Assembly (NCBI GenBank): GCA_044227925.1
Contig: JBGAVW010000010.1
Coordinates: forward strand, 1 to 64,000
Direction of reading: 5' to 3'
Source of the DNA: JADJLQ01 sp044227925
GTDB lineage: Bacteria > Bacteroidota > Bacteroidia > Chitinophagales > Saprospiraceae
DNA: 64,000 nucleotides
Part shown: piece after piece, positions 53,869 to 63,060 of the stretch
How the letters are laid out: every line of letters starts with the position of its first letter
Position numbering within the stretch: the stretch's first letter is position 1
Notes under the pieces: generated by a model
What the model was told of the DNA's origin: nothing
Seen by the model: only the letters and a program-made list of their open reading frames with translations
Database searches by the model: none
Made by a program: the position numbers and the translations under genes

Positions 53869-54636
53869 CTATTGCCTTTCTCCTTTTGTTAACTGTCTTC
53901 TCCATTCACTCAAAATTACTGCCGTGGCATTAGCAGCATTCAATGATTCAATATTTTTTGAATAAGCCGGAATGTGAATAAAATTATGCACCTTTTTTCT
54001 TACATAATCGGTCAAACCTTGACCTTCATTACCAATTACAAGTAAGCCATTGGCAGGTAAAGCTATCTCGTAAATAGAAACGCCTGATAAGTCAGCTGCA
54101 TACACCTTATCCATTTCTATAAATCCTGGCAGCTCGCCATGCCATACTGGAATTCGGCAAAAACTACCCATCGAAGCTTGTATTACTTTAGGCTGAACAT
54201 AATCTGCACACCCCTCACTTAATCCAATACTGGATACACCAAACCACTCCGCTGTTCTAAAAATGGTGCCAAGATTACCTGGGTCTTGAATCTGATCAAG
54301 GTAAATATGAATCCCTTTGGCTAAACTCTCTTTATTAATTTCGTATCTTTGTGGTATATCTCCAATGAGAATGATTTCAGGTGGAGATTCAAGATTAGAA
54401 ATTTTTGAAAATTCTTTAGAGTCGCAGATGTGGATATTTTTTTCAAATTTTGACAGTAATGAATGGTACTCTTCCACAAGTTCCCTGGAAATGAAAATCC
54501 GGTCAACTCCTGTAAATCCTGATCTCAAAATATCAAAAACAATTTTTTTACCTTCGGCAATGAATAAATTATGCTTGTATCTATACTTTTTTAGAGCCAG
54601 TGAGCGTATAAATTTTATTGCATTTTCTGAAATCAT
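53869..54636 (-). CDS. SpoU/TrmH-family RNA 2'-O-methyltransferase
   Basis: Methylates a ribose 2'-OH in rRNA or tRNA. An N-terminal RNA-binding (L30e-like) domain opens with ISENAIKFIRSLALKKYR and HNLFIAEGKKIVFDIL. The trefoil-knot SPOUT domain has DQIQDPGNLGTIFRTAEWFG (motif 1), LLVIGNEGQGLTDYVRKKV (motif 2) and IPAYSKNIESLNAANATAV (motif 3). The second ATG at 54636 is preferred over one at 54657, as the family begins here and it avoids overlap with tamL. 255 residues, similar to RlmB-like members. Its position divergent to tamL is familiar from Bacteroidota genomes. Confidence 0.9.
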   Translation of the reverse strand: MISENAIKFIRSLALKKYRYKHNLFIAEGKKIVFDILRSGFTGVDRIFISRELVEEYHSLLSKFEKNIHICDSKEFSKISNLESPPEIILIGDIPQRYEINKESLAKGIHIYLDQIQDPGNLGTIFRTAEWFGVSSIGLSEGCADYVQPKVIQASMGSFCRIPVWHGELPGFIEMDKVYAADLSGVSIYEIALPANGLLVIGNEGQGLTDYVRKKVHNFIHIPAYSKNIESLNAANATAVILSEWRRQLTKGERQ

Positions 54637-56967
54637 TTGAACGCTAAAAATACTCATATCAACCCGATATACAAATACCTTATACTGACCTCAGTACTTT
54701 TTACAATACTCAGCTCTTCCTGTGCTATAAACAAATACATTCCTGAAGATAAAATCCTGCTCACAAAAAACCAGGTCAAACTCAAAAAATCAGAGCTTAC
54801 GAAAAAACAATTGGATCGGGATCGTATACGATTTGTAGTTCCTGTACCAAAATATGGATTAGGTAAAAGTTATATTTATTTCTATGCCAGGCATGATGAT
54901 CCGGATGATACAACTTCGTGGGACCGTTTTTTTAGAAAATTAGGCGAAAAACCAATTTGGCATACCACCAGCCAGGCGGAGGAAACTAAAAATGATCTGA
55001 TAAAACACTTAAATGCTTCAGGTTATTACCAGGGCAAAGTCTCATTTGATGTAAAACAAAAACATAAAAGGGCCAAAGTAATTTACTCAGTTGATCCTGG
55101 AGTCCCATTAAAGTTGAGATCCATCCAATACAATTCAGAAAATAAAGAAATTAACGCCATCCTCGATTCTTTAAAACCATATCTAAAACTCAAACAAGGA
55201 TCAGTAATGGATGAACAGGTACTGATTCCCGATCAGGCAAAAATAATACAGGCAATTCAAGATGCCGGATATTATCAGGTTAATAAATCCAATTTCGATT
55301 ATTATTATGAAGACTCCACCAATCAAACAATAGATCTGCTCTGCACAATTTTACCTCCCGCTGGAAAAGACGAAATTTCCCGATTTAAGATAGAGCAAAT
55401 CAACGTGTACTCAAGTGATAGATTGAGTACCGGACCTGGATCAGCAGATACAACCATAGACGGCATATCCTATAAGTATGGCCTTGAAAATCAAATTCTT
55501 AATCCCTCCATTCTAAAAAATTATATTCAATTTCATAAGGACAGCCTGTATTCTCTATCTGAGCTACAACGGACCCGAAGTACATTCCAGAATCTGGGTG
55601 TATATAAAAGCGTCAGTATTATACCAGAAGTGCTGGATGATCAGTCGTTAAGCATGAATTTGTACCTGCCCCCCGTAAAAAAGCAATTTATTCAGGTAGA
55701 TATTGAGGGAGGTTATGTAACAAACAAAGACCAAACTGCAGGTAATAAGCTATTCGATATACGAGCTCCTTTTCAATACAGGCACCGCAACACTTTTCGG
55801 GGGGCTGAACAATTTACATTTTCACTTATTCCTAATATTGGGCTTCAGTTGGTAAAAGGTAAATTATTTATCCCTTATGGTATAAATGGAGGGATTAATT
55901 TTACTATTCCACGATTTTTAGAAATTGGCTTTGTAAAATTTGCTAAAAACAGTCGATTGATTTCAAATAAATTTTATAGCGATATTAAAAACGGAGCACG
56001 AACCAGAATTTCTGCCGGTGTCATCTACGATCGTTTTTTATATTCGAATCGTCTCACCGGTGAAGCCGAGACTTCAATCCAACGGGAAACAAAATTGAGC
56101 CTGGGTTATGAATTGACCAAAGATAACAGGATATTCTATCGTTTTAATCCCATTGGTTTTGATTATTTAAATTATGATCTCTCTCCTGGGTTCAATGATA
56201 TAGCACTTCCTTTTTTGAAGAAAAGTTTTGAAGACAGACTATTGGCAAGTGTGTTTTTAAAGGAAATCACAATTGATATAAACAATCAATATTTAAATCA
56301 AAACAATTCGAGGATTCTTTTGAGCTTCGAATCTTCCGGTCTGGAGACTGAAGTCATTGATTTATTTACTAAGAATGCATTTTTACCAAAAGTTTCCCGC
56401 TTTTTAAGAATGGAAGCAGATGGCAGGTATACTTGGAAACTATCCGGCTCATCGCAATTGGCCACCAGAATCACGACCGGGATCGCCATTCCGTTTGGCT
56501 CTTCAAATAATATTATTCCCTTTGTAAGGCAATTTTACGTAGGCGGACCTAATAGTGTCAGAGGTTGGGCAATCCGAGAAATCGGACCCGGAAGAATAAA
56601 AAATGAACAAACAGAAAGATATAGTTTTTTTCAGACGGGTAACTTTAAACTCGAATTTGGATCTGAGTATAGATTCGATATTTTCAGGTGGTTCAAAGGT
56701 GCATTTTTCTTTGATGGTGGAAATGTTTGGTTGTTAAATAAAGACCCATTATTAGAAGGTGGAGAGTTAAGTTCTAGATTTTTAAGTGAATTGTATTTAA
56801 GTACCGGAACCGGACTACGCCTGGATTTTAATTATTTTCTGATAAGGATCGATGCCGGTATAAAACTCAGAACTCCATATCTGCAGGAAAATGGATCTCA
56901 TCGCCCACCCTCTCCTCTTAAATTTAAAAATATGCAGTTCAATCTTTCCTTGGGTCTGCCATTCTGA
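54637..56967 (+). CDS. tamL: TamL, Omp85-superfamily outer-membrane lipoprotein
   Basis: TamA-like assembly factor of Bacteroidota. The N-terminus is a lipoprotein signal (YLILTSVLFTILSSSCAINK) with probable lipid site C29, followed by the TamL-typical KYIPEDKILLTKNQVKLKK. POTRA domains span about 35-330 and a 16-strand Omp85 barrel follows, with the conserved VRGWAIREIGPG (VRG motif), FDGGNVW and the end FNLSLGLPF. The only usable start is TTG at 54637, exactly after the last base of the divergent methyltransferase start (ATG on the other strand at 54636). tamB, its usual partner, is not adjacent. 776 residues. Confidence 0.92.
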   Translation: MNAKNTHINPIYKYLILTSVLFTILSSSCAINKYIPEDKILLTKNQVKLKKSELTKKQLDRDRIRFVVPVPKYGLGKSYIYFYARHDDPDDTTSWDRFFRKLGEKPIWHTTSQAEETKNDLIKHLNASGYYQGKVSFDVKQKHKRAKVIYSVDPGVPLKLRSIQYNSENKEINAILDSLKPYLKLKQGSVMDEQVLIPDQAKIIQAIQDAGYYQVNKSNFDYYYEDSTNQTIDLLCTILPPAGKDEISRFKIEQINVYSSDRLSTGPGSADTTIDGISYKYGLENQILNPSILKNYIQFHKDSLYSLSELQRTRSTFQNLGVYKSVSIIPEVLDDQSLSMNLYLPPVKKQFIQVDIEGGYVTNKDQTAGNKLFDIRAPFQYRHRNTFRGAEQFTFSLIPNIGLQLVKGKLFIPYGINGGINFTIPRFLEIGFVKFAKNSRLISNKFYSDIKNGARTRISAGVIYDRFLYSNRLTGEAETSIQRETKLSLGYELTKDNRIFYRFNPIGFDYLNYDLSPGFNDIALPFLKKSFEDRLLASVFLKEITIDINNQYLNQNNSRILLSFESSGLETEVIDLFTKNAFLPKVSRFLRMEADGRYTWKLSGSSQLATRITTGIAIPFGSSNNIIPFVRQFYVGGPNSVRGWAIREIGPGRIKNEQTERYSFFQTGNFKLEFGSEYRFDIFRWFKGAFFFDGGNVWLLNKDPLLEGGELSSRFLSELYLSTGTGLRLDFNYFLIRIDAGIKLRTPYLQENGSHRPPSPLKFKNMQFNLSLGLPF

Positions 56968-57204
56968 TTCTTGTACATTCAGACGATTATCGGACTTTCA
57001 TCTATCATTTAATGACATTTCATTCGCGAAATTCATGACTTTTCCCTTTTTTCTAAATAATATGCATTCAAAGATTGCAAACCAGGTATATTAAGTCTAT
57101 TCCCATTGAGTTGCATGAGGTATTTATTAATATCCGAAGTATATCTTCCTTAAATTAATAGCTTGACTTGATCTACCTTCGCAATTAAATAGTATTTATA
57201 AATC

Positions 57205-58104
57205 GTGCAAAAGATTTTCGCCAATTCAGAACATTTAAAATGGGTTTTATTAGTTTTATTATCCTGCATCTGGGGCAGCAGTTTTATCCTGATTAAAATA
57301 GGACTTCAAGGATTTGATTATGTTCAGGCAGCCACCATACGTTTATGTGCCGCAGGCTTTATTCTCACTCCATTTGCATTACAACAGCTTAAATATATTC
57401 CGAAGGAAAAAAGAAAATATATACTCATAACCAGTATGACGGCTATGTTTGTTCCTGCTTACTTATTTTGTTTTGCTCAACAACACATTTCCAGTGCAGT
57501 AGCCGGCATCATGAATAGCCTCACTCCTACTTTTACTTTTTTGATTTCACTGTATTTTTTTAAAACCAAATATTCTTTCTTACAGTATACAGGTCTGGTG
57601 CTCGGGTTAGCCGGGAGTATTTATCTAAGTACCCTCAGCAATGCCGGCAGTTTCGGAATAAATCCATATGCGGTTGTCATTGTAATAGCTACTGTTTTTT
57701 ATGGTATAAATATCAATATTGTAAAACAATACTTAAAAGGGGTAAAGCCATGGGCTGTAAGCACCTGCAGCGTATCTTTTGCAGGATGGTGTGCCTTTGT
57801 ATTTGCTTTCATTCCATTTTCTAATTCATACCAAATCACGGATCAAAATATAAATTCATTCATCTCGTTGGTTTTCCTGGGCTTATTAAGCACCGCTTTG
57901 GCCATAATTATTCATAACGAGCTGATACACATTTCAAGTGCTCTATTTGCCAGTTCAAATACATATCTGATACCCATAGTCGCTATTGTTTGGGGAATTT
58001 TAGATGGTGAACAAGTTTCTAATTTTCATCTTATTGGTGTGATGATCATTATTGCAGCCATATTATTGATCCGATTCCAACCAAGGCAATCTATGCAACT
58101 TTGA
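57205..58104 (+). CDS. EamA/DMT-family transporter
   Basis: Ten-helix drug/metabolite transporter with the two EamA repeats: WVLLVLLSCIWGSSFILIKI opens the first, and FYGININIVKQYLKGVKPWA followed by the second half ends in LIPIVAIVWGILDGEQVSN then LIGVMIIIAAILLI. CIWGSSF and P-rich helix turns are typical. Substrate unknown; members export amino acids or other metabolites. The start is GTG at 57205, the only one possible after an in-frame stop. 299 residues. A 237-bp non-coding stretch without features precedes it. Confidence 0.92.
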   Translation: MQKIFANSEHLKWVLLVLLSCIWGSSFILIKIGLQGFDYVQAATIRLCAAGFILTPFALQQLKYIPKEKRKYILITSMTAMFVPAYLFCFAQQHISSAVAGIMNSLTPTFTFLISLYFFKTKYSFLQYTGLVLGLAGSIYLSTLSNAGSFGINPYAVVIVIATVFYGININIVKQYLKGVKPWAVSTCSVSFAGWCAFVFAFIPFSNSYQITDQNINSFISLVFLGLLSTALAIIIHNELIHISSALFASSNTYLIPIVAIVWGILDGEQVSNFHLIGVMIIIAAILLIRFQPRQSMQL

Positions 58105-58120
58105 ATTATTAAACATGAAT

Positions 58121-59134
58121 TTATCTAAACGGTACTCCTTTTACTTTCGTTTTCACCCGTAATAAATATCTATCTGCTGTAATATACAAGGTACTTCCAT
58201 CATCACCCCAACCACAATTGGCTGTATTTTGCGTCGTTTCAATTCGTGCCAATAGGTTTCCTTTTGGTGAGATGATCAATACACCTCCGGGTCCGGTGCC
58301 CCAAATATTTCCTTTATGATCTACCTTAATTCCGTCAGGTAATCCACCCATTCCTTGTTTACTCATAGGTGTTGCATCATAATGCAGTACACCTTTACCT
58401 AACAATCCTGTAGACAGCACAGGATATCTCATATATATGGCTTTATCCGGATCAGATTGAGCTACGTATACTATTTTTTCATCTGGGGACATTGCTAATC
58501 CATTGGGTCGATTAAGATCTTTAATTACCAGTGTTGTTTTTCCTTTTTCATACATATAGACACCAAATACAGAAGATTCCCGCGATGCATCTTTGTCTTT
58601 ATTCGCCAAACCATACGGAGGATCGGTAAAATATATTCTGCCATTGGAGGCAATGATGACATCATTTGGAGAATTAAATCTTTTTCCCTGGAAATTATCT
58701 GTAATGGTGCGTTTGCCCCCAGTGGAATTTAAGGGCATTATGGATACTCTGCGGTCCCCGTGCTCGCATGAAATCAAATTACCTTTGTTATCCATAGTGA
58801 GTCCATTACTTCCTGGTTCATCTGAATATATTCCTACTCCGGTATATCCGGATGGTTTAATAAATGGTTCTGCGCCAAATGTTCCAGATTTCCAGATGTA
58901 TACCGTATTCTGAGGCACATCGCTGAATAACAATGCATTCCTTTCTTTCCACCATACCGGTCCTTCTGCCCATTCAAATCCATCTGCTAAAATTTCTATA
59001 GGGGCATTTTCATCAATTAAAGTTCTTGCTTCTTCTTGGACAATTACTATTTTGCCAATAGTCGAAAAGGATTGTGAACTGGTTTTTGTACCCATGGAGA
59101 TAAAAATAACTATTAAACCAAATAAATTTTTCAT
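58121..59134 (-). CDS. Secreted SMP-30/gluconolactonase-family protein
   Basis: Six-bladed beta-propeller lactonase-like protein with signal peptide (MKNLFGLIVIFISMGTKTSS). Metal-binding residues of the family are seen in AEGPVWWKERNALLFSDV (Glu), in FNSPNDVIIASNGRIYFTDP (Asn and Asp) and in GGLPDGIKVDHKGNIWGTGP (Asp). This matches gluconolactonase-like enzymes, which hydrolyse sugar lactones, but many members have other substrates. 337 residues. It follows the Mpl-like gene on the minus strand with a 1-bp gap, so both likely form one transcript; the biological link is not clear. Confidence 0.9.
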   Translation of the reverse strand: MKNLFGLIVIFISMGTKTSSQSFSTIGKIVIVQEEARTLIDENAPIEILADGFEWAEGPVWWKERNALLFSDVPQNTVYIWKSGTFGAEPFIKPSGYTGVGIYSDEPGSNGLTMDNKGNLISCEHGDRRVSIMPLNSTGGKRTITDNFQGKRFNSPNDVIIASNGRIYFTDPPYGLANKDKDASRESSVFGVYMYEKGKTTLVIKDLNRPNGLAMSPDEKIVYVAQSDPDKAIYMRYPVLSTGLLGKGVLHYDATPMSKQGMGGLPDGIKVDHKGNIWGTGPGGVLIISPKGNLLARIETTQNTANCGWGDDGSTLYITADRYLLRVKTKVKGVPFR

Positions 59135-59135
59135 A

Positions 59136-60491
59136 TTAAAAATGATTTTCTGTTGCCCAGGTTTTAATGTCTAATCCGTTGAACGTTCCACTGCTCATAA
59201 ATAACACTACAATTCGATCCCTTCTTAAATCGGTTAAATATCGCTCCAATTCACTATTTTCTCTATACACAAAAAGATCTTTTCTTGCGAAAGAGGATCT
59301 GATGTATTCCGGTTCCAAATCAGGCATACGCTTTATTTCCAGTGTATGTTTGTTAAAAAACACAATGGCCTCATCCGCTGCATCCAATACATTGCGGTAT
59401 TGCGGTATAAACTCTTTATTAAGACTACTAAATGTATGCAATTCCAATATGGCAATCAATTTATATTCAGGCCATTGAGCCCGTACCGCATTAAGAGTTG
59501 CTTTAGCTTTGGAGGGGGCATGAGCGAAATCCAAATATATTTTTTGATCATCCGTTAGATACAGAGGTTGCATTCTTTTAGCAGCACCTTTAAATGAAAT
59601 GAGCGCGCTAAGTATATCTTGTTCCTCCAAACCCAACTCTTTACATACATGTACACATGCTTGGATGTTTTCCAGATTGTGATTGCCAAACAATTCAATA
59701 TCAAAAGCTTTATTTTCAAATATAAGACTGACATTATGGTTACGCATGGTCGCAGGATATGCCTGGTAAGCAAGAATCTTTAAATCTTTTCTGGTAAGTT
59801 CATTAATTATGTTATGCAAATCCGGATCATTTTTGTAAAAAAATACTTTTGCCTGTTCGGGTAGATTTTCCAAATAGGTTTTAAACACACTAGTATATTG
59901 TTTATAAGTGGGAAAAACATTTATATGATCCCAGGCAATTCCGGTGATAATAGTTATATGCGGATTATAGTGCCATATTTTCGGCTTAGGGTCGTTGGGT
60001 GCACTCAGGTATTCATCGCCTTCTATTATGATCAAAGGGGCTTCTGATAGTCGGATCATTAATTCAAATCCATCCAGTGGAGCCCCCACAAGATAATCGT
60101 AATTTACCTTGTTGAACTTGAGTACATGCATGATCATTGAAGTAGTAGTGGTTTTGCCGTGACTTCCGGCCACCACCACTCTTTTTTTGTCTTTTGCATG
60201 CATGGCTATATATTGCGGATACGACATCACGTTAAGTTTCAGTTGCAATGCCATCGCAAGCTCCGGATTATCTTTTTTTGCATGCATACCTACAATGACC
60301 AAATCTATTGTAGAGTTTAATATTTCCGGATACCAACCCGTTTTTGGAAGTAAATTAAATTGAGCTAACTTGTCTTTTGCCGGGTTATAAATTTCATCAT
60401 CCGACCCGGTCACCTGATGTCCTGCCAGATGCAACGCAATGGTCAGATTATGCATTACTGCGCCACCACAAGCTATGATATGTATTCGCAT
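59136..60491 (-). CDS. mpl: Mur ligase-family peptide ligase (Mpl-like, UDP-N-acetylmuramate peptide recycling)
   Basis: ATP-dependent ligase that reattaches L-Ala-gamma-D-Glu-meso-DAP tripeptide to UDP-MurNAc during cell-wall recycling, if it is Mpl. N-terminal UDP-binding domain IHIIACGGAVMHNLTIAL, then ATP P-loop GSHGKTTTT (109-117), IIEGDEYLSA with acidic metal ligand, TGIAWDHINVFPTY with the ligase His, and the C-terminal domain with LDFAHAPSKAKATLNAVR. 451 residues, a normal length. MurC cannot be excluded from sequence alone, but the opening and HAPSK motif favour Mpl. The SMP-30 gene follows after 1 bp. Confidence 0.88.
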   Translation of the reverse strand: MRIHIIACGGAVMHNLTIALHLAGHQVTGSDDEIYNPAKDKLAQFNLLPKTGWYPEILNSTIDLVIVGMHAKKDNPELAMALQLKLNVMSYPQYIAMHAKDKKRVVVAGSHGKTTTTSMIMHVLKFNKVNYDYLVGAPLDGFELMIRLSEAPLIIIEGDEYLSAPNDPKPKIWHYNPHITIITGIAWDHINVFPTYKQYTSVFKTYLENLPEQAKVFFYKNDPDLHNIINELTRKDLKILAYQAYPATMRNHNVSLIFENKAFDIELFGNHNLENIQACVHVCKELGLEEQDILSALISFKGAAKRMQPLYLTDDQKIYLDFAHAPSKAKATLNAVRAQWPEYKLIAILELHTFSSLNKEFIPQYRNVLDAADEAIVFFNKHTLEIKRMPDLEPEYIRSSFARKDLFVYRENSELERYLTDLRRDRIVVLFMSSGTFNGLDIKTWATENHF

Positions 60492-60682
60492 CGGGCAAAA
60501 ATGAGAAAAATATTTTTCGTATTAGAATTTTTTTTAATGTCTGATATAAGTTCAAAAATCCAGTATTCGATGTTAAAACTTTAATAAATTCATATTTAAC
60601 CACAGCATTAATTACTCAAATTTGCACTGATTCCTGTCATTTTAAACTAATTTAAGTAAATGCAGCCATTTTTTTTAATTAC

Positions 60683-60699
60683 ATTGACCGCTGGTCAAT
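60683..60699. promoter_or_regulatory. Perfect palindrome ahead of the aminotransferase-desaturase genes (likely operator)
   Basis: ATTGACCGCTGGTCAAT: 7-bp arms around GCT. The right end is 20 bp upstream of the -7 element, so it covers the -33 region. The TTGACC/GGTCAA half-sites resemble those of TetR-family repressors such as RutR; the cognate regulator is not in the window. Confidence 0.6.
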
Positions 60700-60719
60700 A
60701 TACATTTAAGATATATTTT

Positions 60720-60727
60720 TAACTTTG
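60720..60727 (+). promoter_or_regulatory. Predicted -7 element (TAACTTTG) of the aminotransferase gene
   Basis: TAACTTTG matches TAnnTTTG and lies 22 nt before the ATG at 60750. No TTG at the correct -33 distance, which is covered by the palindrome. Confidence 0.45.
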
Positions 60728-60749
60728 TGATTCATTATTTTAAATATTT

Positions 60750-61961
60750 ATGTCGGGAATAGAAATTGAATCTGTTTTAAGTGAGCGCGTGCTTAATATG
60801 ACTGAATCCGCCACATTACAAATGGCAGCTATGGCCAGGAAAATGAAAGAGCAAGGTATAGATGTAATTACTTTGAGTTTGGGAGAGCCGGATTTTGACA
60901 CTCCTCAGCATATCAAAGATGCGGCCAATAAAGCACTGACTGATGGACATACAAAATATACTGCTGTTGCCGGCAACCTGGATTTGAGAGAAGCTATTTG
61001 TGCTAAACTAAAACGTGAAAATAATCTTGATTATAAACCTAATCAAATAGTGGTTTCCAATGGTGCCAAGCAGGATATAGCTTCCCTGTGTATGGCAATG
61101 ATCAATCCGGGTGATGAAGTAATTATATTGTCACCTTACTGGGTTTCTTATTCAGACATCGTCAAAATGTGTGAGGGAGTGCCGATCCTGCTTTCAGCTT
61201 CAGTAGATGAGGATTTTAAAGTGCCTGCCTCCAGGATAAAAAATGCCATTACCAATAGGACAAAACTGCTGATGTTTTCGAGTCCATGCAATCCTTCCGG
61301 CTCTGTTTTCAGTAAAGAAGAGTTAAAAGAAATAGTCGATGTAGTGGCTCCTTATCCAGGACTATACATAATGTCTGATGAGATTTATGAACACATAAAT
61401 TTTACTGGCAAGCATGTCAGCATAGCGAGTTTTCCAGAAGTGAAAGATCGAACCATTGTAATAAATGGATTTTCAAAAGCATTCGCCATGACCGGATGGC
61501 GATTGGGGTATATGGCAGCACCTTTGTTTATTGCTGAAGCCGTTACCAAAATTCAGGGCCAGGTGACCAGTGGAGCTAACTCAATAGCCCAAAAAGCAGG
61601 TGTAGTTGCTTTAAACTCCGATTTGAAACCTACTCTCGAGATGACAGAAGCTTTCCGTAAAAGAAGAGACTTGATTATTTCCTTGTTGAAAGAGATTCCA
61701 GGATTTAAATGCAATTATCCTACAGGGGCCTTTTATATTTTCCCTGATATCAGTTATTATTTTGGAAAAACAGATGGCAAAACAATTATTCGAAATTCTG
61801 ATGATTTTGCCCTATTTTTATTAAATAATGCCCATGTGGCCACCGTGGGTGGTTCTGCATTTGGTGATGATAATTGCTTTAGAATTTCATACGCAGCCAG
61901 TGAAAAACAAATTGCTGAAGCTGTAAAAAGAATTAAAGAGGCCGTGTCCGTATTACATTAA
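60750..61961 (+). CDS. PLP-dependent aminotransferase (aspartate/prephenate type, class I)
   Basis: Fold-type I transaminase. LSLGEPDFDTPQHIKDAANK opens the enzyme; GHTKYTAVAGNLDLREAI and VVSNGAKQDIASLCMAMINP form the cofactor pocket; SPCNPSGSVFS and MSDEIYEHI (Asp to PLP N1) follow; K243 in NGFSKAFAMTGWRLGY forms the Schiff base; the arginine in FRISYA binds the substrate carboxylate. The sequence resembles class Ib aspartate aminotransferases, some of which also act on prephenate. 403 residues. A desaturase gene follows 20 bp downstream, and both are preceded by the palindrome 60683-60699. Confidence 0.95.
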   Translation: MSGIEIESVLSERVLNMTESATLQMAAMARKMKEQGIDVITLSLGEPDFDTPQHIKDAANKALTDGHTKYTAVAGNLDLREAICAKLKRENNLDYKPNQIVVSNGAKQDIASLCMAMINPGDEVIILSPYWVSYSDIVKMCEGVPILLSASVDEDFKVPASRIKNAITNRTKLLMFSSPCNPSGSVFSKEELKEIVDVVAPYPGLYIMSDEIYEHINFTGKHVSIASFPEVKDRTIVINGFSKAFAMTGWRLGYMAAPLFIAEAVTKIQGQVTSGANSIAQKAGVVALNSDLKPTLEMTEAFRKRRDLIISLLKEIPGFKCNYPTGAFYIFPDISYYFGKTDGKTIIRNSDDFALFLLNNAHVATVGGSAFGDDNCFRISYAASEKQIAEAVKRIKEAVSVLH

Positions 61962-61981
61962 CTAAAACTAAAAAAGTAAAA

Positions 61982-63058
61982 ATGACATCAATAAAGTTTT
62001 CCAATAATAATGCACAGTTTTTTAGTGTTTTGAAAGAAAGGGTCAACTCTTATTTTGAGATGAATAAAATAAAAATGACCGGCAATTACAAATTGTATCT
62101 AAAGACCATTATTCTGGTTTGTTTATTAGCTTGTCTGTATACCTGGTTGGTATTTTTTACCCCTTCCAGTATTCTATTCAGCCTCATGCTATGTGCCGCA
62201 GTTGGATTCTTATTTGCCGCAATTGGTTTTAATGTGATGCATGACGGGGCTCACGGAAGCTATTCTACTAAATCCTGGCTTAATAACATTATGGCCTACA
62301 CTTTAGAGCTTATGGGTGGCAGTTCGTATATGTGGAAATTCAAACATAATGTGGCGCACCATTCTTTTACCAATATTGAAGGAATGGATGAGGATATCGA
62401 CATCCTGCCTTTTATGAGAGTAAACAAAGGTCAGAAGAGATATTGGGTACATCGTTTTCAGCACATTTACAGCTTCCTGCTGTATGGTTTATCCTATTTT
62501 TCATGGATCTACATCAATGATTTGAAAAAATATTTTAATCATAAAGTGGGCCAAAATGTTCCAATACCTAAAATGTCTACGAAGGATCACTTCATTTTTT
62601 GGAGTACTAAATTGGGCTATCTGGCCATATTTGTTGCCATTCCGATTTGGCAAGTAGGATTTATTGACACTGTGATAGGTTATGGTTTTTTAGTATTCAT
62701 ATGTGGTATTGTAATTTCTACAACATTCCAACTGGCACATGTAAATGAAGACACCGCATTTGTTGTACCCCAGGGGGACAAATTTACAATAGAAAATGAA
62801 TGGGCCATCCACCAGATAAACACCACTACCAACTTTGCTACAAAACAAAAATGGCACAATTGGTTTTGGGGAGGACTTAATTTTCAAATAGAGCACCATT
62901 TATTCCCCAGGATATCCCATATACATTATCCAGAGATAAGCAAAATTGTCAAACAGACATGTAAAGAATTTAATGTAACTTATAATGAGTTTCCGACTGT
63001 GGTCAGTGCAATTTATTCTCACCTATTGCATTTAAAAACATTGGGTTTAACCAGGTAA
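61982..63058 (+). CDS. Membrane fatty acid desaturase
   Basis: Di-iron acyl-lipid or acyl-CoA desaturase. The three histidine boxes are HDGAHGS near residue 87, HNVAHHS near 122 and QIEHHLFP near 302. About four transmembrane helices lie between (IILVCLLACLYTWLVFF; LMLCAAVGFLFAAIGFNVM; LGYLAIFVAIPIWQVGFIDT; VFICGIVISTTFQLAHVNED). The HXXXH-HXXHH-QXXHH pattern fits front-end or linoleoyl-CoA desaturase-like enzymes in Bacteroidota, which adapt membrane fluidity. 358 residues. It follows the aminotransferase by 20 bp; the two likely share a message. Confidence 0.92.
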   Translation: MTSIKFSNNNAQFFSVLKERVNSYFEMNKIKMTGNYKLYLKTIILVCLLACLYTWLVFFTPSSILFSLMLCAAVGFLFAAIGFNVMHDGAHGSYSTKSWLNNIMAYTLELMGGSSYMWKFKHNVAHHSFTNIEGMDEDIDILPFMRVNKGQKRYWVHRFQHIYSFLLYGLSYFSWIYINDLKKYFNHKVGQNVPIPKMSTKDHFIFWSTKLGYLAIFVAIPIWQVGFIDTVIGYGFLVFICGIVISTTFQLAHVNEDTAFVVPQGDKFTIENEWAIHQINTTTNFATKQKWHNWFWGGLNFQIEHHLFPRISHIHYPEISKIVKQTCKEFNVTYNEFPTVVSAIYSHLLHLKTLGLTR

Positions 63059-63060
63059 TA

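Larger units (their letters stand above)
60492..60749. other. 258-bp region upstream of the aminotransferase gene
   Basis: Non-coding and AT-rich. It holds the palindrome 60683-60699 and a -7 element at 60720-60727. A 27-codon ATG frame from 60500 lacks coding character and is rejected. Confidence 0.5.

Noticed and set aside
60500..60583. 27-codon ATG frame upstream of the aminotransferase
   Set aside because: Composition is that of random AT-rich DNA and no start or promoter context supports it.
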